The notes beneath the pieces are model-generated. The model saw only the letters and a list, made by a program, of their open reading frames with translations. It did no database searches and was not told the origin of the DNA. Of a stretch of 37,846 bases of DNA, positions 30,901 through 37,846 are shown piece by piece. The position numbers and the translations under genes are program-made. Every line of letters begins with the position of its first letter. The first letter of the stretch is position 1. Origin of the DNA: Clostridia bacterium (GTDB taxonomy: Bacteria; Bacillota; Clostridia; Oscillospirales; Acutalibacteraceae); assembly GCA_017454485.1 (NCBI GenBank), contig JAFTCX010000060.1, positions 1 to 37,846 on the forward strand, read 5' to 3'.

Positions 30901-33897
30901 GAATTTGATTTGCCTGAACTGATAGGTCGGCACTGTGCTGCCGTCGGACGGCGCAAAATCATTGACGCCGAGCGCTTCAAAAATCGGAACGATGATATCC
31001 TCATAGTAATGGAACTCGCCCGGATAGAAATTGAAGCTGCCGTCGCTGGCAAGCGGAATGGCGACCAATATCAACTGAATCAACACGGAAAAATAGATCG
31101 CCTTATCCATTTTGATCTTATCATATTGCTGAATTTTTGTGGCAAACAGCATTTCCAGCAGCGGATTGATTGCGCCGAACAGAACCGAAAGAATGCCCTT
31201 GAAATCATCAAAGCTGGAAAGATTCCAGTCGAAATCCAGCTTGTCTTCCTCATTTAAAAGCTGTTTCCAGTTGTCGCCGCAGCCGTTCAGCTTAGAGATG
31301 ATGGAGCTGTATTTGCTTTCGTTCACACTCTTCAGCAGCTTTGCAATCTGACTGGGCCAGAAGGAAAAGCCCGCGTCGCCCAGCAGTTTCTTCAGCTCTG
31401 TGGCACGGCCGCCGTTGATGTCAACGTCCAGAGAACCGCCGAGTCCGATCACGTCAAGGATATCGGTAAGCGTGCTGCCAAGCGATGCGCTGCCGCCGGC
31501 TGCAAGCGTGATCGCGTTTACAATGTCGATTCTGAGGGTGTCATTGTCAAGCTTTCTCAAAAGATCGTTCTGCGTGAGCAGCTCCGGCAAATCGTCAATC
31601 AAGCCCGTGACCGTTGGGAACACCATGGAGAACATGGTGTTGATCGTGTCGTTGTCGAGCACCTTTTGCATCAAAACGCTCATGAGCAAATCGAACATCG
31701 TCACGATTCCGTTGTCGTCATAGTCGCGGATATCCACGCCGAAGGTGTCCGGCAAAATCTTTTTGATCATGGCGACCGCTTCGGGCGAAGCGGCAAAGCC
31801 GTCAATTTGCTGCACCATCGTCTTGATGGTTTCATCGGTCACCGTATAGGTGTCGGCGTCGTTGCCCTCTTTGCGCAGCATATCATCCGCCATGGCTTCG
31901 CGCTTGGCGTAATAGCCCTGGCTGTCATAGGTCGTTTGCTGGAAACCGGTAAACGCAGCTTCCCGCAGCGCATTGATTTCACGGCGAACATTTTCCAGCA
32001 TGGCGAAGCCGACGGCGCGGCGCGTCTGCGCGTTCGACAGATCGGCGCTCTGTCCGTTCCAGACCTGTGTGGCCGTTGTCTGATAAGAAGCGTCGGTATA
32101 AGCAGTGCCGTAAAGCTTCAGCAGCAGCGTCTCGGCATTTTCCACCGCTCTCATATTGGAGCGCACGGTGTTGCGGTTTCCGGCGTCAATCCGGAACCTC
32201 TGCGGCGTCACGCTGCCGTAAAGCGTTTTCAGCGCGGCGTCAAAGAGTTCGCCCGCCAGCGCATTCAGCGCCTCTTTTGCAGTGTTATATTTTTGCTCGT
32301 AGGTCGCATAGGCTTTGAAATAAGCCTTTGTCGCGCCATATTTCACGTTCGCATACGCTTCTTCATACTGCGCCTTCTGCTTGTCGAGCATATCAAACAG
32401 CGAACCGCTTGTATCCAGCGAGCGCACGCCTTCCACTGTGACAAACTTGCCGACCAGCGCTTCCGCCGTCACGTCGGCAGCTGTCAGCTTCTGCATATCA
32501 GCGGCAAACTTCAGGAACGCATCCTCGGTGGATTTCACCGTGTTGAATTCCGCGCGCATCTCAAGAACTGCAGGCAGGCTGGTCGTGTCGCCCTCTGTCT
32601 GCTGGAGCACTGCGGCGAGTGTTTTGTCAAGAAAATCAGCGTCCACCGTTTCACCGGCCTCGCGCTTTGCCAGCAGCGCCGCCTGCATGGCCGAAAGGGA
32701 GGCGGAAATCTGCTGCAGATTTCCGATTGTCTGATGCTTGCATGTCGTTTTGCAAACCGTGCACGTTGCGCTGCCGTAGTTATCGCTGTGCGCACAGGAG
32801 GCGTAATAATCTTTTCCGCAAACGTCGCATTTGCCGTCGTTGTTGCCATCGGCGCAAGTGCCGGTGCAATAGCCGCAAACGTCGCACTTGCCGTCGGGCG
32901 CGTCCTGTGTGCCGCCGATGTCGTCTGTGTAGGTGTGGGACGCATCCTTTCCGCAAGTATCGCACTTACCGTCATTGTTCGCGTCCACACAGACATGAGA
33001 GGAATCCTGACCGCAAATGTCGCACTTGCCGTCGGGAGCGTCCTGCGTGCCGCCGGTCACATCCGTATGTGTGCCCATGCACACACCGCAGCCGTCGCAA
33101 AAGCCGTCGGCAAAGCTGTGCGCACCATTGGCGCTGCACATCTTCTTGCCGCAAACATCGCACTTGCCGTCTGCGCCGACCGTGTAGGCTTCATACTGGA
33201 TATAGCTGTACTCCGTTGTCACCGTCTTCGGGTTTCCGTTTTCATCATAGACGATGTTGCCGGCTTCATCCATTTGATTGTACGTATAAGTACCCTTCGC
33301 GTTTGTGCCGATCCACACGCCTTGCGCGTTGTAATACTTGCCTTCCGCGTCCGGGCCGGTCACCTTATCCTGCTCAGTATACTGTTTCAACGTGCCGTCT
33401 GAGCAGCCGTTCAGGCAGTAGCCGCAGGTATCGCAAATCAAATCATGGTTCTCATCCTTAAAAGAACCGTAGCCCTTCGCGCCGTAAACAACCGTGGCGT
33501 CCTTCGCGTCGTTGACCGCGAGAAACGAAGTGCCAATGTCGTTTTCCAACGCCCACTTGGCAGCCGTTTCAATCTGCGCAACCGTGTACGTCTCCCAGCC
33601 GGTGGGCTCCTCCGCTTTTTTGGGCGCTTTGAACCAGGAGCGCTTTTGGGTCGATTCTTCGCTCACAAGCTCCATCCTGCCGGCGTCATTACGCACATAG
33701 GTGCGTTTTGTGTTGCCGACAGTGATTTCAGCCGCAATCAAATCGCCCTGCAGCGGCTCGCTTTCCTCGGTTTGTGCTTCCTCGCTCTGCGCGGCGGCAG
33801 CCTTCCATTCTTCGGCGAACACCGAAAGCGGAAGCGCCGACAGCAGCATCAAAAGGCTGAGCAGCACACTCAGGGATTTACGGATGGTTTTTTTCAT
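24940..33897 (-). CDS. Giant secreted protein (2985 aa) with Cys/Asp repeats and long helical repeats
   Basis: ATG 33897 has AAGGAGG 8 bases upstream and begins a signal peptide (MKKTIRK, LLSLLMLLSALPLSVFAEE). Residues ~150-390 hold about eight short units such as DANNDGKCDTCGKD and DAPDGKCDICG, combining a DxNxDG calcium-loop-like stretch with CxxC pairs. The next ~2550 residues are mostly amphipathic helix with no enzyme motif that I recognise. Four diverged long repeats can be aligned by a core resembling Y-x-LLPLLEALG: YEDIIVPIFEALGVND (~res 963), YNDCLLPLLEAMGIDA (~1606), YRYILLPLLEAIGCEN (~2139), YKYALVPLFEALNIDG (~2589). The C-terminus is FFKQIYELLVKIFRFFYQLF plus two residues. Probably a surface or matrix protein; function unknown. 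Nearly a quarter of the window. Confidence 0.85.
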   Translation of the reverse strand: MKKTIRKSLSVLLSLLMLLSALPLSVFAEEWKAAAAQSEEAQTEESEPLQGDLIAAEITVGNTKRTYVRNDAGRMELVSEESTQKRSWFKAPKKAEEPTGWETYTVAQIETAAKWALENDIGTSFLAVNDAKDATVVYGAKGYGSFKDENHDLICDTCGYCLNGCSDGTLKQYTEQDKVTGPDAEGKYYNAQGVWIGTNAKGTYTYNQMDEAGNIVYDENGNPKTVTTEYSYIQYEAYTVGADGKCDVCGKKMCSANGAHSFADGFCDGCGVCMGTHTDVTGGTQDAPDGKCDICGQDSSHVCVDANNDGKCDTCGKDASHTYTDDIGGTQDAPDGKCDVCGYCTGTCADGNNDGKCDVCGKDYYASCAHSDNYGSATCTVCKTTCKHQTIGNLQQISASLSAMQAALLAKREAGETVDADFLDKTLAAVLQQTEGDTTSLPAVLEMRAEFNTVKSTEDAFLKFAADMQKLTAADVTAEALVGKFVTVEGVRSLDTSGSLFDMLDKQKAQYEEAYANVKYGATKAYFKAYATYEQKYNTAKEALNALAGELFDAALKTLYGSVTPQRFRIDAGNRNTVRSNMRAVENAETLLLKLYGTAYTDASYQTTATQVWNGQSADLSNAQTRRAVGFAMLENVRREINALREAAFTGFQQTTYDSQGYYAKREAMADDMLRKEGNDADTYTVTDETIKTMVQQIDGFAASPEAVAMIKKILPDTFGVDIRDYDDNGIVTMFDLLMSVLMQKVLDNDTINTMFSMVFPTVTGLIDDLPELLTQNDLLRKLDNDTLRIDIVNAITLAAGGSASLGSTLTDILDVIGLGGSLDVDINGGRATELKKLLGDAGFSFWPSQIAKLLKSVNESKYSSIISKLNGCGDNWKQLLNEEDKLDFDWNLSSFDDFKGILSVLFGAINPLLEMLFATKIQQYDKIKMDKAIYFSVLIQLILVAIPLASDGSFNFYPGEFHYYEDIIVPIFEALGVNDFAPSDGSTVPTYQFRQIKFTSQDAAANARVAVDALMDPLMTLLKQFATHPIEKLLSILPNLTLMMQNGKLTELLDLNSSYSLFISTSFNTNSASSFFSGLGDIIENQIMKHWYDWLNPVKYVQLVTTSIAYMMFQPLAAMLMGFLSLIDINLLARFNIVNLSKPVNSLMSDVVLPEVGPLLEKVVGLLDFGLKPGATDFNWPKDVEIDTAQLVADLNFSELLAKFFTPDALGFDPNKLSSVVQWFLENLTDADGNEVYLLDRNLLNENALDELSSLGQLKKKENSIRDGNYRKHWNSLRTGEYYHVNADISDVFYFCVKLISGVLTDKRAVTGILKLLGLDYNDVKAALAKITQEGTDVLGLQASDLLKNACDDNGNLDLDKLLSSLTTDNLLVVMSEMLVPKNTYADTLTYPDAPDTTKQDIADNGGKIPYLEYDNNWTTEMATFVTDDLDDFLDALLQEIPYDLNPSTEKIETLREFARPLLEKYLNEPAYLTLLVELLSGVYDETLALPADLVKDATGIDISGWTNDFAYLFDSLAAAPQTKAFPRLEGTRTGTAENGDPIVEWKLDGKKVSTYTDILNALGVLLAPARPLFSMLFTGDDFKVMKYTRDGQPAGQLVTIKGNDGYNDCLLPLLEAMGIDAPSAEEFKAIGDTSAGLLHLLNMILDHLFEIFESPTVLADLLEMAAQVMYALSGEGVSTLTKNFLHPLWVMLDTLRPILNIDLDKLVNTLLCRFTYTIGKYNSAKEMQQVLASQGAELSLKNLTVNRLLSVLSVIASVPTKDGKRLYLDVKQPYFAAITDLAVLREEYQSKAVDADGERRTAYRLNVNGSDALTVMASMGMEVLMYHNNADVIDAVLDRMLSLKGVVKTLVELMNGLTATYRTDFNWAYILGENATAAEKAALLAQIQQDGFVPVAAKRTLSAQKDFGKYLDSYTMTDWDEDTAVWLAERMDDMLTNALNIDAGDGKLLGNLLLDLLDIRSDKDSFTLGSFAMEAVNGLFTDETIEKLLALLGDFMCGRDNPAFFEIAKHINRWHPEDALDIIHKVSAKLAQYQTALDKAATVIGIRLAEYNIDPGRTVKDGDTFIYYNDNGMPTGLTRPAIKENLSNLADILYTLTKPLHPLLAFALLGKNLSLFNATGVTERRARRDDLVNVTGIESYRYILLPLLEAIGCENLKPASDYTKDGVYDIEGLMHDLLSSVVGRITALLTSGDGKQVIDGVLGIVPDLLYFVNSNALGVSLQNMIAQITAILDFYNDYAGKTGDERLTLTGMIKRFTGLDVNLETVSLSEVLSLIFIPQSKNGQFDPCVLHLSDFAKCLLDNFTVGKIYYNTASVCDFDTYRMTYINSQDKAATLTILASLALDLLEDPDNTRFWDALLGENVRRTLINVLNLKDFKFDYQDPSWLFTEYSDTDHLVSALTLSKLFDVDPYAGKLWTRKMAAELVENFESFVNDMLYLLGLEIGGIKITDLRSLMHALIGGLLFSNDMMNRLTGLLGEIKPLLDKYDPDGAIAGFIQRLVGVDLHAWDAYAKGGIYENGRDWGFSDDITEAAVDANGAVFEKALVELLSPVAPAMAWMLAESDYTMLAEGDGLGKNTEPIQLTLPGAEGYKYALVPLFEALNIDGSPKNLTQNLRDGDICDPAVYTANVKNDVSFAVEGVVHPLVAMLQKLMDSTATQLLELVPSIVYFINSNGIDTVVKNLIHSVLIMANAAEPMKEQISQLVYDEQGFDLYRTLNLEKLVKEKLYTLIGVTEDDVKEIYQQCGGTWKAVDGLEDIDFRLLFSVALAAINNFLAGLGLPFKFTSIAALAVNELTHGYVRPFNSLTGKTAYTMVLDKTIDKYCLGDLFSIIMRIVLKFLAVDGNVDALMALIQSKAEIHGVGAAAVASFLYLLAGYMGSLGSFEVAMLSIYYTVYGASQASGSGVEAYDHVNGELKEVVDHLTTIDNDIARAVLQTLIKAADDNIGDIIGSKGLAGNGLIRFFKQIYELLVKIFRFFYQLFHK

Positions 33898-33936
33898 ACA
33901 AATGACCTCCTTGTATGATGATAAATATAGCAATTT

Positions 33937-33965
33937 ATTATACCATAAAGGAACATTAAAAATCT
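33937..33965 (-). promoter_or_regulatory. Promoter of the giant secreted protein gene
   Basis: On the minus strand perfect TATAAT (33937-33942), 40 bases before the start. The -35 is poor (AGATTT at 33960-33965), so an activator may be involved. Confidence 0.5.
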
Positions 33966-34086
33966 ATGCCCATAAAGAAGATTCACCTGCAGTATTTGTA
34001 AATTTTTTGTTACTGAAACCGCTTTTTCAGCAAAGAAATCGGCAAAAAGCCGTCTTTGGAAAAGTTTTGGAAAGCGATTGCGGATA

Positions 34087-34115
34087 TTGACAAAGTTTTT
34101 TCAATCCGCTAAAAT
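34087..34115 (+). promoter_or_regulatory. Sigma-A promoter of the D,D-carboxypeptidase gene
   Basis: Perfect TTGACA (34087-34092), 17 bases, TAAAAT (34110-34115), 49 bases before the start codon. Confidence 0.85.
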
Positions 34116-34163
34116 AATAGCAGAAGAACAAAGCGCACTGCCGTGTGCGATGGAGGTTGTTGC

Positions 34164-35756
34164 ATGAAAGCAAACAAAGTCCTGTTTCTGCTGGTCGCAG
34201 CCATGCTCGCGCTGCTGCTCATTCCCGCCTTCGGCGCAGACGCCGACCCGAACACCGAACCTCTGACCGAAACCGCTGACACAACGCAGACGGAAGAAAC
34301 ACACACCTGGCTGCTCACCGAAAACGACGGCGCCGCCTGCACGGCCAAGGGCACGCTGACCTACACCTGCGCAAACTGCGGAGAAACGCGTGTACAGCAG
34401 GATGTGACGGAGCCCGGCACACACCTGCACACCGAAACCGTTCCCGCCGTGCCCGCAAGCTGCGGCAGACAGGGCGTTTCCGAAGGTGTGCGGTGCAGTG
34501 ATTGCGGTGCGTCCCTTTCCGGCTTTGACCCGCTGCCCGCGCTGCGGCACAGTTGGGTGTGCACCGTTCGGCCGGCCACGCTGAAGCGCGACGGCAAGCG
34601 CAGCTATGTTTGTGAAAACTGCGGTGCAAAAACGCAAAAGCCGATCGCCCGCATTGCAAGCGTCACGCTTTCTGAAACGGCGATCGCGAAGGACGGCAGT
34701 AAACATACGCCCGCCGTAACAGTCAAAGACGCAAACGGAAAAACGCTGAAAAAAGGCGTGGCATTCACCGTTGCCTATGACCCGGGACGCAAGCATTTCG
34801 GCACCTACGCAGTCACGGTCACATTTCAGGGCAACTACGCCGGCAGCAAAACGCTGCGCTTCACCATCGGGCTGGATGTGCCGCAAGGCATTGAAAAGAC
34901 GAATGTCGGCGCAACGATCGCCACGCTTTCGTGGAACCGCGTCCGTTACGCGACCGGCTACCTGCTGTATTACGCAGCGGAAAAAAGCGGCCCCTACACA
35001 CGCTTTGCCGAAACTGCCGCGCGCAGCTACAACATCAGCAATCTGCAGCAGCGCACCCGCTATTATTTCAAGGTCAAGGCCATCCGCCGCGAAACGGACC
35101 GTCTGATCAGCGGCCCGGCATCTGCGGCCGTTGCGCTGCGCACGGCAAAGCAGCAGCTTTCGCCTGCCGGGCGTGTTCTTGTGGAGATCACGCCGGAAAA
35201 CCGCCTGCTTGCCGTGGTCAACCACAGCCGCGAAATTCCGGCAAGCTATCAGCCGAAGCTGGCGCCGCTCAGCGAACGGGGCAAATACATGGATTGGGAA
35301 GCTGCCGCCGCGTTTGAAGCGATGCGCGCCGACGCAAGGCGCGAAGGTATCACGCTGAACGCGTATTCGCCCTATCGCTCCTATGCGCACCAGAAGGCCA
35401 GCATGGAATCCATCATCCGCGACCGCCAGTCCTGGGGCAACAGCCGCAGCCGCGCCGAAGAGCTTGCGCTGCAGGTGGTTTTGCCGCCGGGCACAAGCGA
35501 ACACAACCTCGGCCTTGCGGTGGACATCTCTTCGACCGCGCAGACGTTCAAGACCACGCGCGCCTATGCGTGGCTGCTGAAAAACGGGCAAAACTACGGC
35601 TTTATCCTGCGCTATCCCGACGGAAAGCAGGACGTGACCGGCATTTCGTTTGAACCGTGGCACTGGCGCTTTGTTGGCGTCAGCAACGCGAAAAAGATCA
35701 AAAAGAGCGGCTTGACGCTGGAGGAATACACCGCGACGCTGACCGCGCCGTATTAA
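34164..35756 (+). CDS. Secreted M15-type D,D-carboxypeptidase with Cys repeats, Ig-like and FN3 domains
   Basis: The 530-aa product starts with a signal peptide (MKANKVLFLLVAAMLALLL..., near AFGADA). Residues ~45-155 hold Cys/His repeats of the kind in the protein at 13685 (CANCGE, CSDCGA, CENCGA). Then come a bacterial Ig-like domain (~160-240, VTLSETAIAKDG...GNYAGSKTLRFTI), an FN3 domain (~243-330) and a VanY-type M15B peptidase domain. The zinc site is complete: SEHNLGLAVD with H447 and D454, and EPWHWR with E497 and H500. It should trim terminal D-Ala from peptidoglycan peptides outside the membrane. GGAGG lies 7 bases before ATG 34164. It lacks the amphipathic tail of the other secreted proteins. 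Confidence 0.92.
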   Translation: MKANKVLFLLVAAMLALLLIPAFGADADPNTEPLTETADTTQTEETHTWLLTENDGAACTAKGTLTYTCANCGETRVQQDVTEPGTHLHTETVPAVPASCGRQGVSEGVRCSDCGASLSGFDPLPALRHSWVCTVRPATLKRDGKRSYVCENCGAKTQKPIARIASVTLSETAIAKDGSKHTPAVTVKDANGKTLKKGVAFTVAYDPGRKHFGTYAVTVTFQGNYAGSKTLRFTIGLDVPQGIEKTNVGATIATLSWNRVRYATGYLLYYAAEKSGPYTRFAETAARSYNISNLQQRTRYYFKVKAIRRETDRLISGPASAAVALRTAKQQLSPAGRVLVEITPENRLLAVVNHSREIPASYQPKLAPLSERGKYMDWEAAAAFEAMRADARREGITLNAYSPYRSYAHQKASMESIIRDRQSWGNSRSRAEELALQVVLPPGTSEHNLGLAVDISSTAQTFKTTRAYAWLLKNGQNYGFILRYPDGKQDVTGISFEPWHWRFVGVSNAKKIKKSGLTLEEYTATLTAPY

Positions 35757-35764
35757 GCAGCAAA

Positions 35765-35813
35765 CAAAAAAAGCGCTTTCTTCAGAATGCTCTGAAAAGA
35801 AAGTGCTTTTTTC
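35765..35813. terminator. Bidirectional terminator between convergent genes
   Basis: A long stem with flanking A-run and T-run (AAAAAAGCGCTTTCTT with AAGAAAGTGCTTTTTT, inner CAGA/TCTG, loop ATGC). It lies between the stops at 35756 (plus) and 35819 (minus) and serves both. Confidence 0.9.
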
Positions 35814-35818
35814 ATGCT

Positions 35819-37579
35819 CTATTCATGCAGCGCATACCGCTGCGCATAAGCCTCATACGCCGCGCGAAAATCCTTGTCTTCGCCCGTGTGCAGCGCATGG
35901 GTGTAGCCGTGCGCCTGAATGCTGCTGTCGTGCAGCTCAATGGTGGCCAGCGCAATGTTCGAACAATGGTCGGAGATGCGCTCAAAATTCGTCAGCAGAT
36001 CGTTGAACACAAAGCCCTGCTCCACCGTGCACGCGCCGCGCTGCAGCCGTCCGACATGGCGGCGCTTCATTTCGCCGATCAGCTCGTCGATCCGCTCCTC
36101 AAGCGGCTCCACAAGCTTTGCGGTTTCCTTTTCATCCGTTTCAAACGCGCGCACCGTGATATGCAGTATCTCGTTCACGGCGTTTGTGAGCACGGCGAGG
36201 TCCTCCCCTGCCTGCGCGGAGAGCGACAGCTTTTTTTCGTTCAGCTCTCTTGCGCTTTCCGCAAGGTTCAGCGCGTGGTCGGACAAACGCTCCAAATCGG
36301 TCAGCGCACGCAGATTTTTTGCCACAGCGGCGTTCTGCCGTTTGGTCAGCTCGGTGCGCGTGAGCTTCATCAGATAGGCGCTCAGCTTGTCCTCATAAAG
36401 ATCCACCGTGTTCTCCAGCGACGCCACAGCGGCAAAGCCGTCTTCGGAATATGCGCCGAGCAGCTTGATCGCTCTGCTCACGGATTTGCGCGAGAGCTTC
36501 GCCATGTCGCTGATCGCCATGCGCACCTGCTCCACAGCGAGGGCAGGATGGCTCAAAAAGCGTTCTTCCAACCGCAAAGAGGGCTCGTCCGGCTGCGTCT
36601 GCGTTTTTTCCTTGACCAGCAGCGTGACCAGCGCTTCAATCGCGCGATAAAACGGCATCAGCAGCAGCGTCATCGCCACACGCAGCGCACTGTTCACCGC
36701 CGCAACGGAAAACGGCGAAACGGTCAGCGAGAGAAATGAAAACGAAACCGCGGCGTTCAGCGCATAAAACACTGCTGCGAGCGCACCGATGCCCAGTACG
36801 CTTGCCACCGGATACACCAGCGCGGCGCGTTTGCCTTCCACCCCCGCGCCGAGCGCAGAAAGCAGCACCGGCGCCGATGCGCCGATCGTGATGCCCATCA
36901 GCAGCGGCAGCGCTTCACGCACGCTCATCACACCCGTCACGGCCAGCGCCTGCACAATGCCCACCGCGGCGCTTGCGCTTTGCAGCACAGCGGTAAAGAC
37001 GGTGCCGACAAGGATGCCGAGCAGCGGATTTGAGAGCCGCGCGAGCAAGCCCGTAAACCATGGCGCGCTGCCAAGCGGGCTGACGGCAGCGCTCATGGCG
37101 CTCATACCGAACATCAGCACGGAAAAGCCCATCAGAATGTCGCCGACATGGCGCTTGGTCATGGATTTTGTGAACATCCGCAAAAGGATGCCGATCACGG
37201 CGACCGCCCCGGTCAGCGTGGCTGTGGAAAGCAGACTTTGCCAACTGCCCGCTCCGTCGAGATAGCCCAGACAGATGACCCAGCCGGTCACGCTTGTGCC
37301 GAGAATCGCTCCAAGGATCACGCCGACGCTTTGGCGCACCTTCATCATGCCGGAATTGACAAAGCCAACCACCATGACCGAGGTCGCGCATGAGGACTGG
37401 ATCACAGCCGTAACGCCCGTACCGAGCAGCAGCCCGCGCAAGGGTGTGCCGGAAAGGCGATATAAAAACAGCTCCAGCCGGTTGCCCGCCACGCGCTTGA
37501 GCCCGTCCCCCATTGTGGTCATTCCGAATAAAAACAGCGCCACGCCGCCCAGCAGCGCGATCACCTGTGAAATCGTCAT
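35819..37579 (-). CDS. Na/phosphate cotransporter with PhoU-like domain
   Basis: The 586-aa protein is of the NptA/YjbB type: a Na/Pi-cotransporter II membrane part in two repeats (MTISQVIALLGGVALFLFGMTTMGDGLK, then the QSSCATSVMVVGFVNSG motif near residue 60 and the parallel QSASAAVGIVQAL near 205), followed by a soluble PhoU-like helical domain (~365-560). It should import phosphate with Na+, or export it as shown for YjbB of E. coli. ATG 37579 has GGGGAGG 5 bases upstream; the longer frame upstream is not supported. No pst or pho genes are near. It is a single-gene unit. Confidence 0.95.
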   Translation of the reverse strand: MTISQVIALLGGVALFLFGMTTMGDGLKRVAGNRLELFLYRLSGTPLRGLLLGTGVTAVIQSSCATSVMVVGFVNSGMMKVRQSVGVILGAILGTSVTGWVICLGYLDGAGSWQSLLSTATLTGAVAVIGILLRMFTKSMTKRHVGDILMGFSVLMFGMSAMSAAVSPLGSAPWFTGLLARLSNPLLGILVGTVFTAVLQSASAAVGIVQALAVTGVMSVREALPLLMGITIGASAPVLLSALGAGVEGKRAALVYPVASVLGIGALAAVFYALNAAVSFSFLSLTVSPFSVAAVNSALRVAMTLLLMPFYRAIEALVTLLVKEKTQTQPDEPSLRLEERFLSHPALAVEQVRMAISDMAKLSRKSVSRAIKLLGAYSEDGFAAVASLENTVDLYEDKLSAYLMKLTRTELTKRQNAAVAKNLRALTDLERLSDHALNLAESARELNEKKLSLSAQAGEDLAVLTNAVNEILHITVRAFETDEKETAKLVEPLEERIDELIGEMKRRHVGRLQRGACTVEQGFVFNDLLTNFERISDHCSNIALATIELHDSSIQAHGYTHALHTGEDKDFRAAYEAYAQRYALHE

Positions 37580-37633
37580 AAAATCCTCCCCTTCATGCCC
37601 GGCACACCGCCGAAGCAAAGCGCTCTCATCTAT

Positions 37634-37662
37634 AGTGTACCACAAAATAAAGGGACAATCAA
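37634..37662 (-). promoter_or_regulatory. Sigma-A promoter of the Na/Pi cotransporter gene
   Basis: On the minus strand TTGATT (37657-37662), 17 bases, TACACT (37634-37639). Confidence 0.75.
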
Positions 37663-37708
37663 GGAAAAGGGGAAAAGAGGGGGCGCATGACAGATGAGGG
37701 AATACATG

Positions 37709-37846
37709 GAGTGTTATCATAAAAGTAGAGTCGACAAACTCACCAAAAGATGATAGAATAAAAACCAAAGAAAGGTGAGTTCAAATGACGTATGAGAAAA
37801 GTTTTAAAATTGAAGCAGTAAAACTGTCCGATGAAATCGGGATCAA
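37709..37846 (+). mobile_element. Left end of an IS3-family element, cut by the window edge
   Basis: A probable terminal inverted repeat starts near 37709 (TGGAGTGTTATCATAAAAGT, continuing AGAGTCGACAAACTC) and is followed about 55 bases later by the start of a transposase ORF. The other end lies outside the window, so the boundary is approximate. Confidence 0.6.
37785..37846 (+). CDS. IS3-family transposase OrfA, N-terminal fragment
   Basis: Only 20 codons are present, MTYEKSFKIEAVKLSDEIGI, running off the end. The pattern (a short basic start, then F+.EAVKLSdEiG) is that of the helix-turn-helix OrfA of IS3-family elements, which binds the IS ends and is joined to OrfB by frameshifting. AAAGGTGAG lies 5 bases before the ATG. 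The gene is open at the window edge, so whether the element is intact cannot be judged. Confidence 0.7.
   Translation, partial: MTYEKSFKIEAVKLSDEIGI

Noticed and set aside
34101-35663. 520-codon minus-strand frame
   Set aside because: It is antisense to the D,D-carboxypeptidase gene, which has a promoter, RBS, signal peptide and intact active site.

Overview
The window looks like a chromosomal contig from a spore-forming, Gram-positive member of the Clostridia, probably a gut Oscillospiraceae/Ruminococcaceae-type organism of moderately high GC. The evidence is a spoVAC-spoVAD-spoVAE operon, strong AGGAGG-type ribosome binding sites, sigma-A promoters with 17-base spacers, a CD1247-type protein next to efp, Cys-rich repeat surface proteins, and intergenic repeats of a kind common in these genomes. 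No species call is possible from sequence alone. Both ends look like pieces of IS3-family elements; only the right-hand one is clear.

Layout. Bases 1-300 hold a possible IS end and four consecutive hairpins. Bases 297-3469 (minus) are an operon of a staphylococcal-type lipase, a NUDIX hydrolase, Maf and a degenerate M14 peptidase homologue, behind one good promoter. Bases 3643-7113 (minus) carry an AlaX-type tRNA editing protein, a secreted GDPD-like protein lacking its catalytic histidines, and a DUF1015 protein. Bases 7240-9254 (plus) are spoVAC-spoVAD-[59-aa membrane protein]-spoVAE, with the small gene joined to both neighbours by ATGA overlaps. Bases 9439-15262 hold two secreted proteins (DUF6273 plus InlB-like repeats; Cys-rich repeats) around efp, the CD1247-type gene and a lipoprotein form of mltG. 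Bases 15457-19489 carry ychF, metY and a condensation-type acyltransferase. Bases 19601-22469 (minus) form a likely operon of a small-molecule kinase (APH fold), a MATE exporter and a PNPOx-like protein. Bases 22659-22978 are four tRNA genes (Val, Asp, Phe, Gly). Bases 23099-24746 are a class M sirtuin and zinc macrodomain pair, a reversible ADP-ribosylation module. Bases 24940-33897 are one gene for a 2985-residue secreted protein with Cys/Asp repeats and a very long repetitive helical region. The window ends with an M15-type D,D-carboxypeptidase (plus), a Na/phosphate cotransporter (minus) and the first codons of an IS3 OrfA.

The most novel observations are: (1) three secreted proteins end in the same kind of aromatic, basic amphipathic helix, and a fourth has a similar segment near its end, which suggests an undescribed C-terminal targeting or anchoring tag; (2) the DUF6273 gene has a leader with a near-perfect long hairpin containing a three-way junction, followed by a terminator just before the ribosome binding site, which is the layout of a riboswitch or attenuator; (3) arrays of seven-base TAG-initiated units lie directly after the stop codons of several genes and put a stop in every frame; (4) an unknown 59-aa membrane protein sits inside the spoVA operon; (5) the 2985-aa repeat protein has no domain I recognise.
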